This document shows, piece after piece, positions 53,160 through 61,804 of a DNA stretch of 64,000 nt. Below the pieces are notes generated by a model that saw only the letters and a list, made by a program, of their open reading frames with translations, searched no databases and had not been told where the DNA came from. Position 1 is the stretch's first letter. Every line of letters begins with the position of its first letter. Source of the DNA: Pegea sp. RAD2-039 (lineage: Eukaryota; Chordata; Thaliacea; Salpida; Salpidae); assembly GCA_034620365.1 (NCBI GenBank), contig JAQGEQ010000071.1, positions 124,001-188,000 on the forward strand, in the 5' to 3' direction. The position numbers and the translations under genes are program-made.

Positions 53160-53480
53160 ATACTTTGTTTAAACATGCAGTAAGATTCCACTCTCCACGC
53201 CGGCAAGATTATGCAGCGGAGCAGGCTGAGTGATGGCGTCACAGGAGCTGCCAAAACGACACTGAGTACAGTGACGAGCTGCCTACGAGGCTCCAACTTC
53301 GGCTTTAAGTTCAGAGTTTCGTGTTTTCTAAAATAGGACACATAGAGCCCTTCTAACCGGGGTTTTATCGACTTTTCCTTGTCGCTTGGTAGGCGAGTGT
53401 GGTACACTACACAGATGGACCAGCAGATAGAGTTGAAGTTATCAGGCGAGGTTCTGGTGTGGATATATCGTTAGATTCAC
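53160..53480. other. GC-rich island of unknown nature
   Basis: About 320 bases close to 50% G+C in a background near 25-30%. The minus strand is open for 101 codons (53407-53102, no ATG start) with an unfamiliar product (e.g. YVSYFRKHETLNLKPKLEPR). The plus strand also has a 40-codon open stretch. No splice-consistent link to the exon at 52751-52915 was found, no terminal repeats or tail are visible, and it does not fold as a tRNA. A degenerate mobile element or a horizontally acquired piece is possible. Confidence 0.35.
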
Positions 53481-54147
53481 TAATGTAGAAAGTTTTCGAC
53501 TTTCTTAAAAAATCAATTCATCATTTTTCAGTCTAATTAAAATTAAATTGAAAAGTTTTAGCCCAAGGTGCTTTTTAATTAAAAATGCGACTGACGTTTC
53601 TCAAAAACTCACGTTTTTCAACAGTTCTTGATTTATCTCTTTTAACGTTTTTGAAATATTCAGAAAATTAAGTTTATCAAAAAAAAAACTACAAATGTTG
53701 TCCTTATTTTAATCAATACTTATTGATTACAGATTTTCGTAAATATTTTAAAGAGCAAACTAATAATTAATCTTTAAAAATAGAGCTTCATCTCAAGCCG
53801 AAAAGATGTAGAATAATTCTGATTGAAAAGTTCAACTGAGAAAACCCAAACTCGTCTGGCATAAAACTGAATAATTAGTTGGTTGCCCAAACTGTATGTT
53901 TATGGTCTGGTATGTTCAAGATCCATTCTCTCATGGTAGGCAGTTTGCTTTCAGTAGATGTATACTTTGAATTCTCAACTACGAGGTTGTTTGTTAGATT
54001 TTCAGATAAAATGTCTTTATGAGAAAAATTGTTGGATTAAAATTACTTTTGATTGAAACATTAGCAATTATTTGGCCCTAATATCTCGTGCAATTGTGCA
54101 ATTTTGTTGAAACTCATTTTAATCAGCTATCTTTCTCATAAGAATCA

Positions 54148-54153
54148 TTTATT
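54148..54153 (-). terminator. Poly(A) signal AATAAA for the secreted-protein gene
   Basis: TTTATT on the plus strand, 140 nt beyond the stop codon of the minus-strand gene at 54293. Confidence 0.5.
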
Positions 54154-54292
54154 GGCAACAAGCATAAGAAATATAGATAACATTATAGGAATGAAAACAC
54201 GACATCGAAGTATTATTTACAAACCACAAAGATTATAGACTGATAATATATAAGATTCATCTTTGTATATTTCCCATTAGTTCATCATCTGA

Positions 54293-54922
54293 TTAAAAAG
54301 GTGTGATATGACCATGGTATTGACTCCAGCGTTTTAATGGTCGCTTTGCGAATGATGAAAATAGTCGTACCAGTTGCCTGTTTGCATCTTCTACGTCACC
54401 ATTTACGCCACTTGGCTCACATATTAGCGAATCTTGGCTGATGACGTCATCACTTATATCGGTCAAATCAACTTCGAAATGACATTCACGATTTGCTTGC
54501 TGATTCAGAACATTACAAAGAAGAGATTCAGATGCAAGTTCACATCGCTTTGGGGTGATTTCCATGGAAATGAGACAACGATTGCTCTATAAAGTGAAAA
54601 AGTTGAAAATCGACCACCCAGTCATGTGATCACTTACCGAGCAGCTGCTGCTGACGTCACCTTTGATGACGTACTCAATCTGTTGTTGCCGATTGAATCG
54701 ACAAAGTAGGAGATGGGCCAAAATGAAAGTGAACTGATTATGTGGAACACAAACGTTTTCTTCTGGCTCTTGCAGTGCTCTTTGAGACTCTGTGACGTCA
54801 TCAGCCGCTAGTGATTAATGATAAATTGCTAAGAAACAAAACTCACCAATAGACCAACTACTGACGTCATCAATGGCGTAGAAAGTGATAATGAAGATGA
54901 TGATGATGTTGATGCATCTCAT
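54293..54922 (-). CDS. Secreted cysteine-rich protein of unknown family, 3 exons, 179 aa
   Basis: Exons 54922-54847, 54807-54638 and 54586-54293 join in frame with introns of only 39 and 51 nt (donors gtgagt and gtaagt; acceptors atcactag and tttatag). The protein starts with a signal peptide-like MRCINIIIIFIITFYA. The mature part has eight cysteines with spacings of 15, 19, 4, 10, 8, 10 and 20 residues (core: CSSNRC, then KRCELASESLLC). The tail is acidic then basic, with two KR pairs (SSFAKRPLKRWSQYHGHITPF, in part) that could be proprotein convertase sites, but no C-terminal amidation glycine. ATG 54922 is preferred over an in-frame ATG at 55024 because a TATA box lies between them. Five TGACGTCA palindromes fall in or at the edge of its exons. 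I do not recognise the fold; a secreted ligand, lectin-like protein or inhibitor are possibilities only. Confidence 0.7.
54442..54869. repeat. Dense cluster of TGACGTCA palindromes
   Basis: Perfect TGACGTCA at 54442, 54652, 54793 and 54862, with near-matches TGACGTAC (54667) and TACGTCAC (54393). They sit in the exons of the secreted-protein gene, encoding D-V in one frame and S/T pairs elsewhere in the window. Whether they are CREB/ATF sites or an abundant genomic palindrome is not known. Confidence 0.6.
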
Positions 54923-54979
54923 AGTTGAAGAAGAGATCAAAATATCGAAGATGAAGAAGATGATAAGTCGAGACGTTCT

Positions 54980-55013
54980 AACTGAAGATTTCAAAATGAT
55001 CTCCTCTTTTATA
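54980..55013 (-). promoter_or_regulatory. TATA box plus initiator of the secreted-protein gene
   Basis: On the minus strand TATAAAAG (55013-55006) is followed by TCAGTT (54985-54980), whose A at 54983 lies 30 nt downstream of the first T of the TATA box: the canonical TATA-initiator spacing. Predicted transcription start 54983, giving a 60-nt 5' leader before ATG 54922. Confidence 0.55.
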
Positions 55014-58000
55014 CATTTTGACAAAAAAAGATTTCCAAAAATCGATAAAAAATATTTTTTTGCAAAATTGGGTTTCTCTAATTTCTTTTAAACTTCTTTT
55101 CTTTTGATGTAAATTTCAAAACATAAATAATCATTTGTCACTATATTGGGTTGAAGTACTTTTTAACATTTAAAATTTAGACTTTTAATGTGAGATTGTA
55201 AATAAGATTCTGTGAATATTTTATCTCTAGAAATATTTATTATAATTTCTTCATTTTACATTTCATTTATAATTATAAAGATTTTTATGGAAGCTCAGTT
55301 GCTTAATTCAAATTGGATTAGAAACATCAAATTTTGGGGAAAAATATTTATCTTACGCACCTCCTCTGCATTTAGTTTCGTTTTGAAGTAAAATTTCAAT
55401 CTTTATTAATCCATAGACGTTTTCCTTGTGTTCTTCGAATTTTGAGTGTCACTGATATTTCTTCATTAAAACTGCAATCTTCTCATACAGTTGAACATTT
55501 TTCAATAAAAATTAAAACTTTATAGTTTACTTGTTTTATGCAGCTATAACTAACAGAGAAAAATCAAAATGTCACTGATCTGGAAAAAAGTAGTTAGATA
55601 GATGAGTATTTTAAATTTTTACAATCTTTTTTTAAAACGATTGTTTTTAAGCACAAAAAATTTTGATTTTATATTCAAACTGATATATGAAATAAACCAT
55701 AAGCCGGTTAAATAAATATTAATAATTAATTGATGAGGTAACACTGCAAAGCTTTTTAAATTGTATAAATAAAACCTATAAAAGAAGACTTTTAACTCAA
55801 AAGTTGAGAAAAATGTTTTCAAAAAGAAGTTCTTGTTAATTTTAAAGAAAAAAATCACCCACAATGTGAAATAATGAATTACATAACTTAAAATTTCATG
55901 CAGATTTTTCTTTTTGAGTTTTTGTAAACTAAGTAAGATAAATTTTTTGTATCAGAGAAAGACAGTGTCTAATAAATCAAATAATCAAAACAGATTAATA
56001 AACTTCTTTTTCTTGAACTATTTTGATTTATTTATTTAAGGAATTTTTACAATTATATATTTTTGATATCAGAATTAAATTAAATTTTGAAAAATTGTTG
56101 TAACCCTTGAATAACAACAAAAGTATAAATATGTTTAATTAGAACTAATCAAAAGTAAATTATCTTTATTGTTTCAAATGTAATTAAGTTAGGATTTAGA
56201 TGCTAAACAACTTTTAAAGTTGAAATCTCAGGGCATAATATAGTAAAAATTATCTTTACAACTTATTCAAAACTTTATATTTGTATCTTAAAAGAATTTC
56301 TTAGGAAACTTTAAAGATAACACAAAGCTGACATGTTGTTAGAATTTAAAGTAACTAACACATTGATAACTTCAATCTTAGAAATGAAATTTATAAAGCT
56401 ATGAATTTGAAAACATATACTCAAGATTTGACTATACTATAGAAAATAGATTAAGACAGTACAACAGTTTGTTCTTATACAAAGTTTTTCATTAGTTTGA
56501 ACAGATTGTTATTTATTCATGAATTAAACTTTTTCATAATATTTGAAAACAACCAAGAGAAAATCTAGTTTGCAGTTTTATTATATCACTTATAATGCTG
56601 TCAGCACCTTTTTCAATATTGAGAATTGTATAGACTAAGACAATTCTTTACTAAGTATATAAAAAAAAAACAGTTTAATTGTTTTATCATACTTTAAATA
56701 TTGATTTATATTTGTATTGAGTTGGCTTTCTTATTCACAAGATTAAAAAATCTTTATGGCTTTGCCAAACTTACGGCGTTTAGCCAAATTTAACTTTTTC
56801 TTTATTAACTTTTATTAATTAGAGAGCTATATTCAAATACTACTATTATAAACTATTTTACTTATTATAATGTATTTTATAAATCAAAAATTAAAAAGAC
56901 ATATGTATATAATAATTATCATTCTAAAGCTTTTCGACTGACGATTGAAGATTATTTTTAATTTAAGTTGTAAAAAAATGAATAACTGTACTTGATTTGA
57001 TTTTTGAAATTTTTCATGTAATCATGTTTGAAAAATTTAACAATTTTGAATAAACTAAATATAATAATTTAGTTAGGCAGCTCATTTACTAGAAGCAGCC
57101 CAGTTTTAGTTCCTAAGCTATACAATCAAATTTATGTAGAAGTTAAAATAATAATTTTCATATAATAATTTATGAAAATTTGTTTACACCATTATATTTT
57201 TACCTGAGCTTCGTAGGCTAAAGCAGTAGATGGAAGGGAGGTGGCAGCCTTACTTCCCTCCTACCTGCGTTTATTTATAATCAAAAATAGGAAACTATTT
57301 TGTATCTTCTTATAATAGTTTTGAATGAAATCTTAAAAACAAGTTTTATGATTATAAGAGTGAAACGCCATTATTTATGATAAATCTAATAACAATTGAA
57401 TGAAAAAGCTTTAGACGTTTATCTAGCTATATAAGCTTTGACAGTTAATACATACAAATTGTATTTTTAATCTAAAAAAAGAAGTTATAAAACGACAGTT
57501 AAATTGAGGTAGAACAGTGACCTAAAATTCTTCTCACCCTACGGAATGAAGCTGAAAAACTTATTTTACAGATCGTTTAACTTCGTGGTCAGGAGGTCTT
57601 GAAGAACACACATCTGTCATGGTGGTGGCGAGTATTTTTTTTTGTAAAAAACAAATCAGTTAATAAGTTATTTCTTCTTAAAAATAATATTAAAATAATT
57701 CTGCTTTCCTGATAAACTATTTTTAGGTATTTTATAACATCTAATCAAAGCTTATAATATTTAAAATCAATCTTCTAACTTTTATTAACAAATTTGCATA
57801 CCGGTAAGAAATGCTAAACTGATATCATATAAGCTTTTAAAACCTTGATCAACATTTACTTAATTACTATTCAGCAGAAGTGGTGTTTGTAAAGATTTCT
57901 TTTTGAAATCGATTATATCTTGTTTTTAGTTGATCGAAATTCAAGTTAATTTTAATTTTTGTTCTATTTTGTAATACATCATTCAAAAAGAGCTACATTT

Positions 58001-60298
58001 AAAGTTAAAGCTTTTACTTTGTTGAAAATTTCATGCTATTGATGCCATACAGAAATAAACTAAGTGAATAATTTGGCAGTGTGAAATCTCGCTACAGAAA
58101 GTACTTCCAGCTGGTCTCTTTTCCGCACTGTAAATTATGAGCTTCTTAATATATTCCCAATAATCACCTGTGATGTCATATTGTTGGAGTTTATTAACTT
58201 TATTTATTGCATTTTTACTTTATATTTTAGTTTTATTAAAGAAAAACCTTTTAATTCATGAAAAGTGTTAAAAAAAACTTATGCTAGGCTACAACTTAAG
58301 CCTATAAGTATTCTTAAAGATAATTCTAAAATCTTTAAAATAAAGATTGTGCAGATGAAAACTATTTGCTGTAATTTACATTAAAAGCTGCTTGGTTTAA
58401 ATAAGTTCAAGCGACTAGAATTATTCACCACCTTATGATCTAATCATTATTAGTAACATATGCTAACATTTATAGAGAGTAACATTATGCCTTACTATAA
58501 TTAGTTGTACTATAATCTATCACTGACATTATTTTAGATTTATTTTAATCATTGCTTAAACATCAAATGCAGGTACTTGCTGTAAGCTTTAGTTTTTGAC
58601 AGATACTAAGCTACAAATTATTATTAGAAGGATTTGCTTTTGATAAATAGGTTAAATATAAATATTTTAGGTTATTATGTAATGTAGTATCATGAAAGCT
58701 GCTTTTCTACAACATAAGTATAAATCATATTACTTTTTTAGATTTTCATGTAAGCGATTATATTTCTATATTTATATTCTTTTTACAGTTTTGTTAATTA
58801 AAAAAAATAAATTCTGCGGAAAAAACCTTTTTAAATGTAGTAAATAACTACTAACAAAATGGTGCATAAGGAGAAATTAGCTGAATGGTTAAAATGCCAA
58901 CATTGCATTGAAGCATTTAATGCTGCTGGTGTATTAATCATAAACATCTCTTTCTTATGTTAAAATGTAGGTTTTGTTAAGTAGTTTTTCAGTAATTTAT
59001 ATTTTTGCTGTTTAGCTAAAAAAATTTATAGATGTATGTACTTTGAATTATAAATGTTAAATTTTTTATTTATAATTGGAAATATACATTTTACCAAAAT
59101 GTATGAAGAATGATTAAGATCTTAAATGTTTTTTTTTTATTTGATATATAAACTAATCTTTTCTATATTAACTGATGTTTAAATTTTTTTATTGCTATAC
59201 ATTTTTTGACTATTAAGTTGATGATTTTGTTTTTATATTTATTTTAATTTATGTTTATATACATGTTAAAAATTGTTTGAATAATTATTCCCTTGTACAG
59301 TAGACTTAGTGCTAACTAAATAAAGTTTTCTTTTTTCATTTAGTAGTTTTTTATTTCATCAAATCATTCATATCAAAAGGTGACATTTTATTATTTAAAA
59401 AATCAATTTTTGATAATACTTAATAAATTTTCATGAATATGTGGGCTGAATAAATATTTTTTATTGAGAATTTTTGTTATATTGTTTCATTAATTTTTCA
59501 CCAACTGTTTTTTACAATACAAAAAGGTTTTTTACTTTTGTGTATGGTTCTGCTTTATGTATAAGCAAATTATTTTTAATGTTATTTGAATTTTCATCTT
59601 TTTATGAATGTTGTCTATATACTAAAATCATTTGATTTGAGTGCTCTTATGGGAATTTTTTATTTGTCTTTATACTTATATTATTTACTAGTGATTAATT
59701 TTTATTTTTAAATCTATTATTGACTTGCATATTTACTTTTAACTTCATAATATCTCATCTTTAAAGCTAATTTTATGATGTATTTTAATATTTTTAAATA
59801 TTAAAATCTTCTTATTTTTAGTAAATCAATATTTTGTGATATATGTTTTTATTAGTTGAATTATAATTAAATTTTTTATGCAATGTTTTCAATATTTGTA
59901 GTAGGTGATCTATATAAGTTTTGAATAGATAAAATTTAATTTAAAATGTTACTTTTATTTACTATAAAAGTATTTTTTTATTTTGTTTTTTAATTTTTAT
60001 TCATTATAAGTTAGAATCAAAAATAGTATAAAGCAGTTTTTATCTTAATTATAATAACAATTGTAAATATAAGATTTGGCTTTCTTAAAGTTTAATATTC
60101 ATAATGCATCATGTAAAAAGTATTAAGATATGGTTTTGAAAGTACATTGTAAAGTTACTTGGCCATTTATTTTATAAATGTTGAATATTTGTTCACTACT
60201 AAAAGATGAAATTCAAATATGTAATACAAATTTCTAACACGATTTTTCTACTTTTTCATTAACTTATAGTTTAGTCATTTTGAAATATATGAATCTAA
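55014..60298. other. Intergenic between the secreted-protein gene and MTMR14 copy 2
   Basis: Mostly very AT-rich and blank. A small GC-richer patch at 57205-57275 (purine then pyrimidine runs, ending TTTATTTATA) resembles a LINE 3' end in architecture but not in sequence to the family above. A 34-codon ORF lies at 58859-58963. An acceptor-like site (ttaacttatag, ending near 60270) precedes the MTMR14 start. Confidence 0.45.
58859..58963 (+). CDS. Possible short ORF or 5' exon, 34 codons
   Basis: ATG ORF with coding-like codons (MVHKEKLAEWLKCQHC at its start) in an otherwise non-coding AT-rich stretch, with a donor-like gtgtat inside (after EAFNAAG). Joining that donor to the acceptor before MTMR14 copy 2 gives an immediate stop, so it is not an N-terminal extension of that gene. 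It may be a separate exon, an upstream ORF in the leader, or chance. Confidence 0.2.
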   Translation: MVHKEKLAEWLKCQHCIEAFNAAGVLIINISFLC

Positions 60299-61804
60299 AT
60301 GATGACAAGCTCTACTGAAGACCAATTTAATGGACCAATTAATGAAGTTTTAGCCAGAGTGATGAGTGCTGCTCTTATAGAGCCGTCGGTTTTTTGGGAA
60401 AAGCAGACATATGCACAAAAGCTCTCTGATATATATGTTGAGCTTTTTAATCGGGATTCCAAATGTGAAGCTATAGACAATGATAGAGGCCATTACTGCA
60501 GTAGTTATCCTCGTAAAATTGTCATCCCAATTGAATCGAAAAATACCAAAAATATCATTGTTGATGGTCAAGAAAGTTTAGGGGATCCTGATGAAGCTTT
60601 TTCCTATAAAACGCTTTTTGATGATATTGTTACTTATGGCAGGTTTGGTCGAGCAAGATGCCGCTTTCCTGTCCCTGTCATGCGAGTTTTTGGCAAATAC
60701 ATATGTAGGTCATCAACTTTATCAAGTGGAAAAGAAATAGTTGCCCAAACCACTGTGAATAAGCTGAAATCCTTTTTTGGCTTTGGTCATGAATCAACCA
60801 AAAAAGAAATCAGTTTATCAAAAGTTGAAGCTAATGAAGCTTTCAATTCTTTGAGTTATTATGATCAGTGGGTAGGTAGCTGTAGACAGTTGGATATTCA
60901 ACTTCTACAGAGTTTTGGAATTACTGATATATTTGATTTGATGGTTGAGAACAAAAAGGTGAAGTATGGGTTGTATGTGTCTTCTTCAGAGAAGATAGAT
61001 CGAGAAAACCGTTATAGAAACTTTAGCTTAAATGCCATACCTTATCCTGGCTGTGAGTTTTTCACTGAATTTTCTAAAAATCAACGAAATGGTAAAGATC
61101 TTTATTTCGACTGGAAGCAAAGCGAAGTGAACGCTCTTTTGAAAGTAACCAATCCCATTTTAAATGGAATCGATTTTTCTTCGTATAAAAGTTGGGATCT
61201 AAACGAAATAACCAAAAACTATTTATTGATTTTACTGAATAGAATCAAGGAAGGCTCCAATGGATTGTTAGTTCATTGTATATCTGGTTGGGACAGGACA
61301 CCCATGTTTATCAGCCTGTTACGGCTTTCATTATGGGCTGATGGTCTCATTCATGAGTCCTTATCTGTATGTGAAATCGTCTTTTTAACCACCGTGTACG
61401 ATTGGCTCATGTTTTCTCATAACTTTAAAAGTCGATACAGCAGAAAAGAAGAAATTATGTACTACTGTTTTGATACGCTTGAAGCAATTGCTGAAGAAGA
61501 ATTTTCATTAATTCCTGATGATTTTGAACCAAACATGTCATCAAAGTTTTCCTGCAGTTTTTGTGCTGATCAGTCAGCACCTTCCGACCAACAAAATGTA
61601 AAAGTAATTGAAAATAATCAAGTTATCATTCCTCATAAGAAATGTTGTGTCCGAAAAAGAGCCTCAAGCCGCCCAGAAGCTTTTCTGCTTCGTAAGAAGA
61701 GACTCCTCACTGCCAGAGATCTGTTTATCTCAGCATATGAGTCGCTTGGCGAACATAAAAAAGTTAGGAAAGCAAGTCTTACGCTTTCTGGTAACTATTC
61801 TTAA
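60299..61804 (+). CDS. MTMR14: MTMR14 (Jumpy)-like phosphatase, copy 2, single exon, 501 aa
   Basis: One uninterrupted frame of 501 codons, about half identical by eye to copy 1 over the catalytic region. P-loop HCISGWDRTP with Cys327 and Arg333 intact. Shared blocks: RFPVPVMRVFGKYICRSSTL, DLMVENKKVKYGLYVSSSEK, AIPYPGCEFFTEF, LRLSLWADGLIHESL and VYDWLMFSHNF. The long serine-rich linker of copy 1, including its SWQM block, is missing; instead a short cysteine-bearing spacer (SSKFSCSFCADQ) leads straight to the conserved C-terminal helix (LRKKRLLTARDLFISAYESL). All catalytic residues are present, so an active PI3P/PI(3,5)P2 phosphatase is expected, probably with different targeting. Not a pseudogene. 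Downstream no canonical AATAAA is close to the stop. Confidence 0.93.
   Translation: MMTSSTEDQFNGPINEVLARVMSAALIEPSVFWEKQTYAQKLSDIYVELFNRDSKCEAIDNDRGHYCSSYPRKIVIPIESKNTKNIIVDGQESLGDPDEAFSYKTLFDDIVTYGRFGRARCRFPVPVMRVFGKYICRSSTLSSGKEIVAQTTVNKLKSFFGFGHESTKKEISLSKVEANEAFNSLSYYDQWVGSCRQLDIQLLQSFGITDIFDLMVENKKVKYGLYVSSSEKIDRENRYRNFSLNAIPYPGCEFFTEFSKNQRNGKDLYFDWKQSEVNALLKVTNPILNGIDFSSYKSWDLNEITKNYLLILLNRIKEGSNGLLVHCISGWDRTPMFISLLRLSLWADGLIHESLSVCEIVFLTTVYDWLMFSHNFKSRYSRKEEIMYYCFDTLEAIAEEEFSLIPDDFEPNMSSKFSCSFCADQSAPSDQQNVKVIENNQVIIPHKKCCVRKRASSRPEAFLLRKKRLLTARDLFISAYESLGEHKKVRKASLTLSGNYS

Noticed and set aside
54885-55091. 68-codon plus-strand frame opposite the secreted-protein gene
   Set aside because: Antisense shadow of the signal peptide exon and its leader; methionine/lysine runs only.
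57205-57275. Possible second LINE family 3' end or hairpin
   Set aside because: Architecture (GC patch then TTTATTTATA) is suggestive, but the purine and pyrimidine runs do not pair well and there is no sequence match to the LINE copies.
60295-60571. Minus-strand frames over the MTMR14 copy 2 start
   Set aside because: Shadows of the strongly conserved plus-strand gene.
60299-61804. MTMR14 copy 2 as a processed pseudogene
   Set aside because: Frame is intact for 501 codons, catalytic Cys/Arg are present and the C-terminal helix is conserved.
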